64,000 bases of DNA from Bidens hawaiensis (GCA_021521415.1 JAIQDT010010076.1:29456-93455), one strand, 5' to 3'. Shown: positions 44,440-56,670, numbered from the stretch's first letter. Notes: a model not told the origin generated them from the letters alone. Made by a program: numbers and translations.

Positions 44440-47078
44440 AGATAAGAAGAACCCTCCTGCCATCCACGAGGTTGGATGTAACACTAAAGAAGAGGACTTT
44501 GATGACATGAAAAATGTATATGGACTAGAACCGGAATGGGAAGCCGAACGTCCGGCAGAAGGTGCAATTGCCACGGCTCCGCCGGCGAAGAAAATGGCTG
44601 TATACCTGGACCATTTTACCACGGGTAACTTCCGACTGCCCGTGACGAAGTTCGTTCGATTCGTTCTGAGAGCCTATCGGCTCCATTTATCCCAAATTCA
44701 CCCATTTGGGGATGTTAAGAATTTGACACTTCGAATTCTGTTGCCAATCTCATAACTATGATCCGTCCGTCAACATGTTTGCCATTTTTTACAAAATGAC
44801 ATATCGTGACGGATAGTATGGTTTTTTCTACTACCGGAAAGGTCCAGTTGGCTTTGAATGGATCTGGAGTATTCACGATTGGAAATCCAAGTTCTTTTGG
44901 ATCCGAGAAGATGTCATTCCGTTCACAATGACCCAACGGAAACCGGAAGACGCAGCTCCCGAGATCCCCGCCATTGAATACGAGGGTCATAAATGGTTCA
45001 ACACCTTGACCCAAACGCCAAAGCCCATGCGCCCTATTCACGAAGGGGCGATGGTATATGCGAAGATGAGCCGCTTATGGCCGTTCCCTCGACTAGAACC
45101 GTATTACGAGAACTCAGATAAACGTAAGTATGTTGCTATCTTATTCTCAATATCTTTCCTCGTTCTTAACTTTATTATTTTCTTGCATAGACGAGGGTTT
45201 CGTGTTCAACACTCTTCTAGATCGCGAGGGAGGGATAATGGTGCGTCGCCCCATCGATCCGAGGGACGTACCCTTCTTGGAGCGTACCCATAACAATTTT
45301 TTATTTTCCACTACTCTTAGCCCAGAGCATGTGGTTTCCGAGGCGATGTTCGCTCAAGGTGAGGAGTTCGTCTTGAAAGGTAAGGGGATTCTAAAACCTC
45401 GACCCATTACTGCTGCTACTTCCAGCGGAGTGGTAGTACTTCTTTTGTCCAGTGAGGAGTCATCACTCTGCGAGGAAGGGTTTACAGTTGATGCTTTAAA
45501 CCCATCGCGTTCAACTGTAGGTCTAACCCGCAAGCTGGACTCAAAAGCTGCCGCCAAACAATCGGTGGGTGATGATGGTGATCACCAGGTGGTTGACGAC
45601 ACCAAATTTGAGGAGGAGCCTCAAGCCACTGATGTGGGTGTGTCTAAGGCGGCTGGTAAGCGTAAGGCTCAACCCACTAAAGCTATTCCATCTAAGAAGA
45701 AGAAGAAGGCTAAAGTCGTCGACTTGGAATCACGCCTTCATAAACGTGATGCTGGGGACCCCTCCTTAGGTAATTTCATATCTCTCATATTTATCATGTT
45801 TTCAAACAGTAATGTATCTGATAGATGATTATCATTATCAGTAGGGTTGAAAGATTTTCCGGAAGACATTTCTGGTTTAAAGAGCTCTATTGTTTCAAAA
45901 CTTCTAACTCCACCATCCTCACCGCCAAACACTCTCAGGATCCGATCAATATTTCGGATACTTCTCCTTTGCAAGATAAGGAGATTAGCATGCCTGACGC
46001 CCTTCGTATGTCTACAAACTTTAATGTTCATAAATTTAAAGACCAAGGAGGTGTCAGTGCATTCCGTTATGGGTGTCAGACCTATCCGCCTCCCTCGGAG
46101 GAGGACACTGCCCCTCATAATCCACACTGGTTACTACGTAGAAATTCGACGTTGAATTACGTGGACACATGTTTTGAATACCTACGGGAGAGTCTTCCTC
46201 CCGTAGAAAGGGAGCGACAACGTCGCCGTATTCGCCAGGAATTGCTGAACTCGAATTCCTATCATCTGACGAATACTATTTCTACCAATCATGAAATCAC
46301 CCTGGATTGGTTGGTGATGAACGAAGAATAGGACGAGTTAGAGCTTAAACTGCTTGAGTCCAAGAAAGAGGCTTTCAATGCTCTAACTGAGGCTCAAGAG
46401 AATTTCAAGGCTTATGAAGCCGAGAGAGCCAGTCGCCTTGCTGCTGAGGAGACCAAGGTTTCTCTCCAGAAGCAATTGGAGGAGCAAGCTGAACTGATAA
46501 AAACTCTTCAGGTCGACTCAGCAGCCAAAGATAAACATCTGTCTGACCTCAACTCCAAAAGCCGGGAACAATCACTGGAATATGCCAGTCATAAAATTAA
46601 GTTACTGCGGGCGGAGGCGGATAGGAAGTGGCTCTTGGCGGAAGGCATTCCTGAGGTATATATGCTTTTTATTCTGCCGAAAGTGATTTATGACAGTCGT
46701 AATTGCTTATGTTTATATTTTTCTTAACAGGTTATCACGCAAGTTCATCAGAGTGATGTTCTTGGTGACTGTGTTGCGGTGCTCTTGAGTGCCTCTAAGC
46801 AGGCCGGAAACCAAATAGGGTTTCAAGAAGGTTATAACTTTGCCTCCGAAGGCAGAGTTCCGGAAGAATCCATTCTTCACGGCAAGGATACTGCTGCGAT
46901 TCTTACTGAAAAGACGAAGACTTATAATACTCTAAAGTTTCCGATTTCTGAGCAGATATTTGAACTTGCCGACAAGGAAGATGCCATTGACCAGCTAAAA
47001 GTTCTTCTTGATTTAGGTGAAGAAGATCAAAACGATACTGAAGCTGAAAACAAAGAGGCTGAAGACACAGCTCCCTAG
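44440..47078 (+). pseudogene. Antisense ORF unit 2 (putative gypsy-type transposon protein)
   Basis: Paralogue of unit 1: YGLEPEWEAERPAEGAIAT, then KKMAVYLDHFTTGNFRLP, then VLRAYRLHLSQIHPFGD. The start codon is unclear; the frame is open from 44402. Frame breaks occur near 44755 and 44930. Later segments include a lysine-rich patch (PSKKKKKAKVVDLESRL, about 45690-45740), intron-like gaps (for example 45122-45190 and 46655-46729) and a coiled-coil-like stretch (46330-46640). It ends ASKQAGNQIGFQEGYNFASE and an acidic tail (DLGEEDQNDTEAENKEAED) at the stop near 47078. The divergence from unit 1 is large, so the duplication is old. Confidence 0.75.
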
Positions 47079-47358
47079 ATGTAGATCTATTCTCCGTATA
47101 ATTGAATATGCACCTCTTTTTGTAATCTCTTTTGATAATAAATAAGAAGTTTTGCTCTCTCCGGTACACTTTGTCTTATACGTTATAATATAAGTTTTCT
47201 GCCGGATCTTCGATTTTGTTAATACAAGATTACAACACATCATAAGACTTAACATAAATTTTCCATATAAGGGGCGTAAGCCAAAATACAAATTGAAATT
47301 ACTAAACTTTAACTAGTCTATTCGAGCGCGCATGCCAAAGTAAAAACAAACGAAACTG

Positions 47359-47700
47359 CTAAATGTAACACTTTTTTAATTGTGCCCCATTCCAAGTTCG
47401 CAAGACCTCCGTCCCGTCTAATTTTTCTAACTTGTAAGCGCCCTTAGACAAAACTTGTTTTATCTTGTATGGGCCTTCCCAAGTTGGGGCCAACTTGCCC
47501 GGAGGCTCCTGGCCGGAAGCCTCGTTGTTACGAAAGACATAGTCTCCCGCATCGAACTCACATTTCTTGACCCGCGAGTTGTAATATTTCTGAAGTTGTC
47601 GCTTATAATTGTGCTCGCGGATCGATGCAAGTTCTCTTCTTTCTTCTAGCAAATCAAGATTCATCCGAAGTTCATAATCATTGTCATCAATTAACAATGC
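47359..47700 (-). pseudogene. Tat-type integrase C-terminal fragment
   Basis: The minus-strand frame has ELRMNLDLLEERRELASIRE, YYNSRVKKCEFDAGDYVF, NNEASGQEPPGKLAPTWEGP and YKLEKLDGTEVLRTWNGAQL, which is the C-terminal domain of Tat/Retand-type gypsy integrases. The catalytic core is absent. The first ~10 residues of the open frame (RTRVQAVIRA) come from a neighbouring repeat, so the true fragment begins near LLIDDND. Confidence 0.87.
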
Positions 47701-47870
47701 TCTTATAACCGCCTGGACACGTGTCCTCATATTACAGGTTTAGTTTATACGTTGCATGTGCATGTATAACAACCTGGATAAGTGTCTTTATATGATAGGA
47801 CGGTAGACAACCTTGGCCATGTGCATGGTTATAACAACCTGGCCAGGTGTCCTTTACAGATTGGTTACTA
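47701..47870. repeat. Imperfect repeats ending the integrase fragment
   Basis: TATAACCGCCTGGACACGTG, TATAACAACCTGGATAAGTG and TATAACAACCTGGCCAGGTG, each followed by TCCTTTA-like sequence, form three imperfect units. The break in integrase lies at the first unit. Confidence 0.7.
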
Positions 47871-48001
47871 CATCACGTATTGCTCAAGAAAGCATCTTGG
47901 TATATCCTCTAGAATGTTATCAATTAATGACAGCTATCCCAGGGCATTACCTCATAATTATATACGCGTACGAATATTCCGTCTCGCGGATAACTTCTGA
48001 G

Positions 48002-48163
48002 GGTGGCAGGATGCTTCCGCATGTCCTGTGAGGGTGTTTCTTCCTTAGGTGATTGTGCGGGTGACCCATATGTCCTGCGGGTGTCTTATGAAGGACTTCT
48101 GACTGCCACGCGGGTATTACTTAATGGTATTTGGGTCTTTTCAGTACCCTACCTCTATAACAA
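48002..48163. repeat. ~160-bp direct repeat, right copy
   Basis: Partner of 40747-40910; see that entry. Homology stops abruptly after CCTCTATAA. Confidence 0.7.
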
Positions 48164-49503
48164 TGTTCATGAGAAAGTCGTTCAAGGTGTGCAAACCGGA
48201 CTGTTCATGTCAGCGCCAACGGTTCCCGGTCTAACCGATTGAACTTGCTTGTCCGATCCGGGTCTTAAAACAATAGATTTGGACTTTTAGAGTTTCTTTT
48301 TTATTTTCTTTATTTTAAGTTCTTTCGAAATAAAAAGTTTAATTAGAAACGTGAAATGATGTTTGAAACGTGAAAAATATCGCAATTTTTTTGTAAAGTT
48401 TTTTTTCTTTCTATATTTGTTTTGTGCATTGTTTTATAACTTTCTACCTGTTGGTACTATTTTTTAAATTTTATTAGTATTATTTTAGACACATGGTTAA
48501 ATGTTTGAACTGAACTTTCATCAATCATTTTTATAACAATTTAACATTTTTTTAACGTTTTTCTATAATATGATCGGTTCAAGAGTTTCCTTTTTGATAT
48601 CTTACACACTTGGTTGTTACTTTTTTTTAACGACCAACTAAATAATGCCGGGTACTCTGTACGTTGCCCTCATTGGTTAAAGGTAGACCCGTCATTGACT
48701 AAAGGTAGCCCGAGCCGGCCACTAGTCCAGACAGACGGAGCCCCTAGCGGTCCACTTATTGAGGGATTCACCGGATAAAACCCGACCCCCACGCCCGCCA
48801 AATGGCACGACAGTGAGGAGCCAGTAAAACCGGGTGAGATCAGAACTCGAACCCTGGCAAGCCAGGGTCATCCCTCATATCTCTTATATAAATTGATGAT
48901 AGTAAGGTTTGAACCTCCTACCTCTCACTTGATTGTTACTATTTAGTTCATTTTATTGTTGAAACATAATATTATAATAACATTAAGACATTATTCTTAT
49001 TATATTGATATTGATATTTTATGTTTATATTGTTTTGATGGTTTTTCTATTGATATTCTTTTTAAATTATTATAAAACTAATTTTTAATCCGACCTTTAG
49101 AAGCTATTTTACTTTTTATTAAAAATCCCTAGCCATAGCTAACTACCATATAGCAAGTTTATATAGGAAGATAAATGATTGAATATAATAATTTTTAACG
49201 TATCTTAACGTATAAAAATACCTATATTTATAAAATTGTTTCATGAAAACACATCCCAACATCCCGAAATCATCAATACATACCCAATTAATCATTGTTT
49301 ACCAAGAAACCAGATTTGGATAGTTAATCGATCATTTTTTTACATTTCTTCACGAAACCCTTTTTGAGCGTATTGTGATTTTCTTGAGCGTTATTGTATT
49401 TTGGCTTTGAGCGTTTTGTTTTGCTTTGTTTCTTCCTTTGAACGTTTTGTTTTTTCCTTTAGTGTAATTCGCGTCGTTAAGAATTATTATATGTTAACCT
49501 GAC
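48164..49503. other. Intergenic, with a dispersed-repeat candidate
   Basis: Mostly AT-rich. At 48630-48930 a GC-richer block reads on the minus strand GGGTTCGAGTTCTGATCTC, which is close to a Pol III B box, and later GAGGTTCAAACC, so a SINE-like or other dispersed repeat is possible. No open frame of interest. Confidence 0.35.
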
Positions 49504-49524
49504 TATATATATATATATATATAT
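49504..49524. repeat. (AT)n tail of the LINE
   Basis: Twenty-one-base AT alternation at the 3' end of the LINE fragment; it probably arose as its terminal simple repeat. Confidence 0.8.
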
Positions 49525-50990
49525 CAAATCAATCATACCCAGTGGAATCCCACCAATAGAAAGCTATAAGTATGGTCTGACAGGGTGGGATGTAGGCACA
49601 CCGTACCTCTATAATGGAATAGAGAGGTGACTTACAGAGAGACCCTCAGCTCTAAAAACTTGTATGAGGTGATATAAGAGGAAATCAGAGTTCAACAATA
49701 ATATAATTAGACGTAGTACAAATAATATACTAATACATACATAGATAATAATATATAATATAAGAAAAGAAAATATCATAATGGTGCGTGACCCAAAAAA
49801 TAAGGTAAAAAGAAGCCTTTAAGGTATTCCCTTCTCCCTAAAAATCCTTAACTTTAATTTTACGTCTCCAATAATTTCTATCATCAACCATGTCCTCGGA
49901 GAGGTTTAGGTCTAGCAAATCATGTCTAATCCTTTCATTCCAAGTCAATTTAGGTCGGCCTCTACCCCAACTCCCGTCTATAGTAATGTTTTATACAGAT
50001 CTAACAAGATTTGTTGTCTGTCTTCTCTTCACATGTCCAAACCATCTCAATCTCCACTCTCTTATCTTGTCGGATATGTTAGCTATCCCTAATATCTCCC
50101 GAAACACACCATTTTTTATTTTTTCTAACATTGTGTGCCCACACATCTAGCGTAGCATTCTTATTTCTGCTACCTCCATCTTCCGCAGTTATGTCTTCTT
50201 GATGGCCCAACAATCTGTTCTATATAACATTGCAGGTCTTATTGCGACCCTATAAAATTTTCCCTTTAGTTTAGTTGGGAATCTTTTATCGCACAATATA
50301 CCTGTGGCTGCTCTCCATCTACACCATTCTACCTGAACTCGGTGGGCCACATCACTATCTAATTCCCCATCGCACTAGACAAATGATCCTAGGTACTTGA
50401 ACTTCGTTACCTGCGGGACCGCTTGCCCTCCAATGGTGATCTGGACATCCTCATTGTCATTTACCTCACCAAAATCACAGTGGTGGTACTCCGTCTTATA
50501 GCGACTAATGCTTAAACCTTTTGTCCCTAAGGTTGTTCGCCACTCCTCTAGCCTCATGTTTAGATCTTGTTTTCTCTCAGCAACTAACAAAATATCGTCT
50601 GCGAACATCATGCATCACAGGAGCGTCTTTGACAACTCATCCAAGACTACTGCAAAAAAGAAACTGACTCAACGCTGACCCCTTGTGAAGACCTACCTCC
50701 ACAGGGAAAAAATCAGTATCCCCAACGGGCGCACAGACACTTGTTGCACTCCTGGTATACATATCCATAATTATCTCTACATATTCCCCCGGGACCCCTC
50801 TACCATCCAGACACTCCCAAAGCACTTGGCGTGACACACTGTCGTACGCCTTTTCGAGGTCAATAAACACCATATGAAGGTCGCACTTCTTCTCCCTATA
50901 CTTTTCCATCAAGCTTCTTATAATGTGTATTGCCTCGTGGTGAACCGCCCCGGCATGAAGTCAATTTGGTTCACCGTAACCTAGGTTTCC
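49504..50990 (-). pseudogene. RTE-type LINE, 3' part of the reverse transcriptase ORF
   Basis: Minus strand, in order: MEKYREKKCDLHMVFIDLEK (with the D of the fingers/palm), then CLDGRGVPGEYVEIIMDMY, a G-S-A-L-S motif, MMFADDILLVAE (catalytic FADD box, about 50611-50576), KTEYHHCDFGE, VTKFKYLGS and GRGRPKLTW near the end. Stops and frameshifts break it. The 3' end is followed by a (TA)n tail (49504-49524), typical of RTE-clade LINEs, and the 5' part with endonuclease is missing, so it is a 5'-truncated insertion. No target duplication could be fixed. Confidence 0.85.
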
Positions 50991-51705
50991 GTCTTAATCT
51001 AACCTCAATCACACTTTCCCATATTAAAATTTATAATATACATAGAAAATTATGTATGAGAGAGTGCTTGGTTGTATTTTTGTTGATTTTATGCAAACGA
51101 TAAAAGCACGAAGGTCATAATAAAATTATAACTTTTGTTATGTCTATTTTAGGGGTTACTAGTGTATGGAGATTTGTAGAGAATTATGAAGAAAGATTGA
51201 CTAATAAAGGAGTGTCACGTCTTAAGTTTAAAGATTTATTAGAGGTGCATATTCATTCATAGAGGATTATAAAGGAACTTTTTTATTTTCATATTTAAAA
51301 TTTAAGATCTGTAGTTTATATATTTAAAATTATAAAACTACTAAATAAAAACAAAAAAGTAAAATAAAAACAAAAACATAAATTTCGTTAATTAAAAAAA
51401 CTTACGAAAAATTAGTTAATTTGAAGCATTGATGGAATCCGTTAATTCCTTTCGTTAAGGCTAGGGAGAGGGCAATTAAAGGTTTATTTGAGCTGTTGAC
51501 GGACAACGTTACGTTCTTTACGTTTTAGAACTACCGGACAATTAGCTCATCATTGGGTTGAATTCCCATTTATCATATTTTGGTATAACTTAAACATTTT
51601 CTTCGTAATATTAACGTCGGCATCTCCACTAAAAGATGCCCGTTGCTATACAGTTTTAAGAGAAATAACCAGTTTATAATTATAAACATTAAATATATTG
51701 AAAAT
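50991..51705. other. Intergenic AT-rich DNA
   Basis: Nothing recognised on either strand apart from short A/T runs. Confidence 0.4.
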
Positions 51706-52480
51706 AGGTGTTGCTAAACGTAACCACTCCCCTTCATTTTTACTAAACATACCCCTTCCCTTAAGTTTTACATTAATAATTTAAACCTTTATGTTTATTG
51801 TTTGTCATTTGCCATCTTTTATTATCATTATTAATTAAAAAAAGTTTTTTTTATTATTTAAATAGTTTTTGATTTCCTTCTTTTTAATCTTTTTTTTAAT
51901 TTTATAAAACAAATTTTTTTAAATAACAAAAAAACTATTTATGTTAAAAAAACGTTTTTTTAATTAAAAAGAATAAAAACACATTTTTTTCTACAAGTGT
52001 TTTAATACCTTTAGGGTGTATTTTTCATTTTTAAGAAAGAAAGACATTTTTTTGTCATTAATAAAACAGATCAAACAACATACGACTTGATCAACAAGTT
52101 GGTTCTTTTATCATGTGATATTAATTTCATGCTTTCGAACTTATCAAAAAATATTTAAATGATCTTTTGGTCGGGTGTGAGGCATTAAGATAAATACAAA
52201 CAAAACGTTTTATCGTTTTTATAAAGGCGTTATATTATAATTTTTTAAATACATTGTATAATGACAATAAATATTATTATAATAAATAACAATAAACACA
52301 AAGAGAAAAAAATAAAAAAATATAAACTTTATATTAGTTGATTTGATATTTTAAAGAGAGGCTTCAAATGATTAAAAATATTCAAGGGTAGTAATATGTC
52401 AAATAAAATTATTGAAGGAAATGAAAGTCCATAAGAGGAGGTATGACAAGTACACAATGGGGGTACGTTTAGCCTAACCC
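51706..52480. mobile_element. TIR element, candidate, about 775 bp
   Basis: GTTGCTAAACGTAACC at the left mirrors GTACGTTTAGCCTAACCC at the right, with further mirrored TACCCC and CCTCTTATG-like stretches. The interior is AT-rich and non-coding. Confidence 0.5.
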
Positions 52481-52593
52481 GAAAATACCACTTGATTGTA
52501 CATTCTGATTAAGGTACCCCATTTGAAATATAATTGGTGCACACCTTGATGGCTTCCATGTTGTAATTGTTTATACTAATCAAGAACCTGACG

Positions 52594-52700
52594 CTAAAAA
52601 CCCGATTCCTTTTGATGATTTTTGATCATCGGGCGTTCGTAAATTGGAACCCAAGCCTTACACAAGTAGACCTCTTGATCGTTTGTCCATGTAACACTGG
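52594..52700 (-). pseudogene. Myb/SANT-like DNA-binding domain fragment
   Basis: The minus-strand reading TTSVTWTNDQEVYLCKAWVP, then IYERPMIKNHQKESGF resembles the start of the plant Myb/SANT-like domain found with Harbinger transposons and in many predicted GST T3-like proteins (W, then E-LC-AW, then I-N-QK). It stops right after SGF and has no downstream continuation, so it is a fragment. Confidence 0.45.
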
Positions 52701-52814
52701 TGGTATGTGATTTAAGTTTTACTTTTTTCATGTGTAGGTCCTTGTAATGGATTAGAAATGAGATTATGTAAAACTTTAAAAGTGCAGAATCCCCTTTGTC
52801 TTCGTGCAAGGGTA

Positions 52815-53346
52815 TACAGTAGAAACTCGATAAATTAATACTCGATTATTTAATAAACTCTTTAAGATAATATTTTTTGCCGGTCCCGACTCGGGGATAG
52901 GGTCCTAAACTAATAATTCGTTAAAATTATAAGATAATACATTTTTGATAATTTCTTTAGACCCCATATAAAATATAAATTAATAATTCCTTATATATAG
53001 CATATTACATAATGATTTATGAAGGTTTCTTGAAAATTGATCCTGTATTTATATAGAAAATATTTTTAATGTCCATAAAGTGATACATTGAACACAAGAA
53101 GCATAATAAGGTGGGAGATTGAATGTTTCTTTCAAATTGGGCCGTTCATTTGATATACATACACTGTATACAATAATTAAGTGGAAACTTGAAATGTGTT
53201 TGTAAACTAAGTATTCTACTATAAATTAATAAAATATTAATTAATATATAAATTAATAATTATTAATTTATCGATTAATTAATAACTCTTTTAATTAATA
53301 AATTTTGGTGGTCCCAAGTGTATTATTTTATAGAGTTTCTACTGTA
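52815..53346. mobile_element. TIR element with TACAGTAGAAACTC ends
   Basis: TACAGTAGAAACTCGATAAA at 52815 mirrors TTTATAGAGTTTCTACTGTA ending at 53346. A TA lies at both outer borders (52813-52814 and 53347-53348), possibly a TA target duplication. The interior is TTAATTAAT-rich with one GC-rich patch (CCGGTCCCGACTCGGGG). No ORF. Confidence 0.75.
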
Positions 53347-53508
53347 TATAGTATTATAACGAGCGGTAACAAGTATTAAACACAAATGATTACTATTATT
53401 GATCTTTAACTATGTAACAATCAACTAGAGAATTACAATGACTCGGCTGGGGACGAATGGAACGAACTACAAAACCCTAGAGCCGAACTTGACTTATACT
53501 CCCATTAT

Positions 53509-54210
53509 GGGTGTTCATAGTCCGGTTTTGACAGTTTTTAGGAAAAAATCGTGAACCAAACCGATAGTAACGGTTTTTGAGAATCAAAAACCAAAACCGA
53601 ACTGTGGAAACTTTAAACCAAACCAAATCGTTACTTACGGTTTGGTTTCACAATTTCGACTTATCAGATCCTTTATGAAGAAATAATAAATTACACAAAT
53701 GAAAATGCTGTTTAAAATGGATACAACGAACCATCCAAAATAAAAGGTATACTATCGATACATAACAAAATGCAGTATAAATAAATAAGAAGTGTGATCG
53801 TTTTCGTATATGCCAAAACCACTTCTATATCAGTAGGTTACATATGGTTATAAGTTTATAATATAGTAGTCTTGATGTACATTGGTATACAACTAGACTT
53901 AAATATGTTTTAGATCGACAGCTTAGGATTTTTTTAGAAAAACAAATGCTTAAATATCAGAACATGGAATATATAAATATAAATATATATTGTAAAATGT
54001 TACGGTCTGCTCCGGTTTTATTCGACCAATTTCTCTGCTCCGGTTTTATTCGACCAATTTTCGGTATAAACCGTAAACCAAACTGTTCACTACGATTTTA
54101 AAATTATTGAAACCGACCGAGAGAAAGTCAAAGAGGAAAACCAACCATGAAACCAAACCGATGAATGGTTTGGGCGGTTTCCCGGTTTGAAACCGAACAG
54201 TGAACACCCC
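53509..54210. mobile_element. TIR element with GGGTGTTCA ends
   Basis: GGGTGTTCATAGTCCGGTTT and the mirror AACCGAACAGTGAACACCCC bound about 700 bp rich in AACCGAAACC-type phrases. A 26-bp phrase beginning CTGCTCCGGTTTTATTCGAC is duplicated at about 54005-54060. Resembles hAT-type MITEs; no clear 8-bp target duplication. Confidence 0.7.
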
Positions 54211-55103
54211 TAATTCGCTTCAAGTTCGTCTCATTTACAGACCTGGCGAAGTTAGTAAATTTTCCACTTACTCAACTTCAGTTCACTTCTAACAAGTTCG
54301 CCCCAATTGTTTAACATACAAAACGTAAACTAAAACATTCAAACATAGTGTTTCAAATACAGATTTGATTACAAACATAAACCAATGAACTACTGAAACA
54401 AATATTAACGAACATTACGGGTTGTAGTTCTTGTTCTTCTTCTCCTCCTTCCATAACTTAAACGCCATATTGTTGTTATTCAACTACAAATTCTTTTTAA
54501 ACTTATTGATAATCAAATACCGGGTGGTCATTCTTCGTTATGAGAGGAGTCTCGTTGAAATGGGGTATTGTAGCGGGGCGCAAAATGGTCGAAATCTTGA
54601 TCATCGACTACTAAGTACACGTAACGACTGAGTGTAGTTCGAGTAAGCATACCATGTGCAGGAGGATAATAAGAATTATAATGTGAAGAATAGGGGTGTT
54701 GGTCTGGTGCTAGACAACACGAACCACCTCTCTGAGTGAGACACTTTTGCGAGGCCAATATTTGTGACTTGCAATATAAAATTACGAAACCCTTTACATA
54801 TTTCATGGTTAAGTTAATAATTAAAGCCGACGTGAATTCCGGACAAGAAATGAGAGCTTCGGGACGCGTGTTATGCTTCAATGGGATAAGGCTTTTAGAA
54901 GATAGTGTTATGCTATAAATATGGGCTTTATGTATTATTGTATGTGTGTTTTTCTGAGGTGTAAATCACCCACCCAAGGGGAGCTCACCTTGGGTGGGGT
55001 CGGTTCTTGCTTTATGTATCAATCTATAACCGAAAATGAGATCGTTCCTTTATTTTATCTTTATATTATTTATGTTCAGTCGTTTGATTTACCACACTCA
55101 TCT
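54211..55103. other. Unassigned region with a strong hairpin
   Basis: No gene recognised; the small frames at 54431-54631 and 54528-54881 have no motif. At 54968-55000 a 12-bp stem ACCCACCCAAGG/CCTTGGGTGGGGT (one bulged base) closes on an 8-nt loop. Confidence 0.5.
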
Positions 55104-55577
55104 TGTCACACCCCAACCTAAGGCGAAAATGTCGGGGCGCGAACTGATTGCTCACAGCTCAAAATGTACTATCATGAAATATAAATGTGACCATATCTAA
55201 TTAATTGTTCTAAATAAACAATGTACAAACAAGTACATCAATTCATAGAATATTACAAAACAAGATCAAATAATTCTTCATTAAGTTTTAATCCTAAAAG
55301 TCATATCTACGAGATCTTCATCTTGAAAAATAATCCAACCAGATAACCTGCAAATGTATACAAAATAGAATAGGGTTGTCAACACGAGGTCGAGTGAGAA
55401 AATCACCAGTTTTGAAACTAACAATAAAATATATATAAGAAAACCGCAAAACTGCTATTTGTGAGTATAAACAATCAAATCATAGCATGTACATATTGCA
55501 AACAAATAATGATGTGTGGGCTAAATTGTTGCCATGCGAATCGGGCGTTGGTTACCATGATAGAATAATTGAGTTGT

Positions 55578-55609
55578 CGGTGAAACCATTGTCATGCGAT
55601 CGAACACCG
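55578..55609 (-). repeat. Hairpin in solo LTR B
   Basis: CGGTG (55578-55582) pairs with CACCG (55605-55609). A neighbouring related unit (about 55515-55560, with TTGCCATGCGAATCGGGCG) lacks a clear stem. Weaker than the arrays in the other LTRs. Confidence 0.45.
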
Positions 55610-56369
55610 GCCACTACGACATGATGTGATTATAAAGATGGATCTCTCCGAATGCGATAAATAAACACATAGACAAATAGCAAATATCAAGTAGTCATTC
55701 AGTTTATACACAACACAAATGTTAACAGTTTGCATTTAAGACTTTAATTTAATATGTAAAATGAGAATTGGTACGCATAATGTAACATCCCGTTTCTCAA
55801 GTTTCGGTTAATAAATGAAAAATGAGTTATTACGACTCGGGCTAGTGTTGGCTAAATGGATATGGGTTATGGACTTGGGTTATGAAGGAAAGGGGGAAAG
55901 ACCATGGGCTTAAGCACATGATCAATAAATATATATACCTTAATTACCCATTTATTTCTCATTTCACACATAATCCATACACCACCAAAACACACACTTA
56001 AGTTCTCTCTCTCTCTCTAGTTCCTCTATCTAGCCGAAATCACCAAGAAACCGAGCATCAACACGAGGTAATGATAGTATGATGTTGTAGAGATCCAAAC
56101 CCGTTAGATCTAGTTGCGAAACGACGAGCCGAAACTGTTAAACCATTTAAGTCACGAGATCCGGGTGGAATCGGGTATAAACCGAGCCTAAGATGAGCTT
56201 AGGGATCACCCTAGCTCAGATCTGGATCGAACGGGAGGAAAAACGGTGAAAAACGAGTCAAAACTCGTTTTTCCAGCGAAACCACGTTTTTCCGGCGACG
56301 ACGCGGAAAAGTATACGAGGTAAGTGAATGCTAGAGAATGTTTCTGACATTCTCTGACCTAACCCTAAT

Positions 56370-56670
56370 TCGTTAACGGGAAGTTAACGAACTAGGGGTG
56401 ATTCTCTAGTTGATTCGTTAAAGGAAAAAATAGCGAACTAGCTTCAGTTCGTGTTCAATTCGTTAAGGTAAAAAGGATAACGAATCACCCTTGATTCGTT
56501 ATAGCCAGTTCGTTAGAAGAGATAACAAATTAGATAGACTAATTCGTTATATGGACTGATCCGCTATGGACTGATTCGTTAAGGAGTCCAGTTCGTTAAA
56601 GGGTTCAATTCGTTATAGGAACCAGTTCGCTAAGATAAGCCAATTCATTATGAACCAGTAACGAATTAGA
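56370..56670 (+). repeat. TTCGTTA/TAACGAA motif field
   Basis: About fourteen copies of (A/G)TTCGTTA, TTCGCTA or their complements in 300 bp, for example GATTCGTTAAAGG, CAGTTCGTTAAAGG and GATAACGAATCAC. The same words fill the leader and U3 of the unrelated Copia at 16480-32362. Confidence 0.85.

Larger units (their letters stand above)
40747..48165 (-). mobile_element. Degenerate Tat-type gypsy element with two antisense ORFs
   Basis: Minus-strand pol is reduced to the integrase C-terminus (47359-47700). Downstream of it on the minus strand, so antisense to it, are two related but diverged + strand ORF units (41331-43972 and about 44440-47078). Tat-lineage elements are known for extra antisense ORFs in this position. 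Most of pol and gag are gone; the element is dead. Confidence 0.7.

Noticed and set aside
54431..54881. Overlapping small ORFs as host genes
   Set aside because: Opposite-strand frames overlap, neither has a motif, and no splice or promoter signal supports them.
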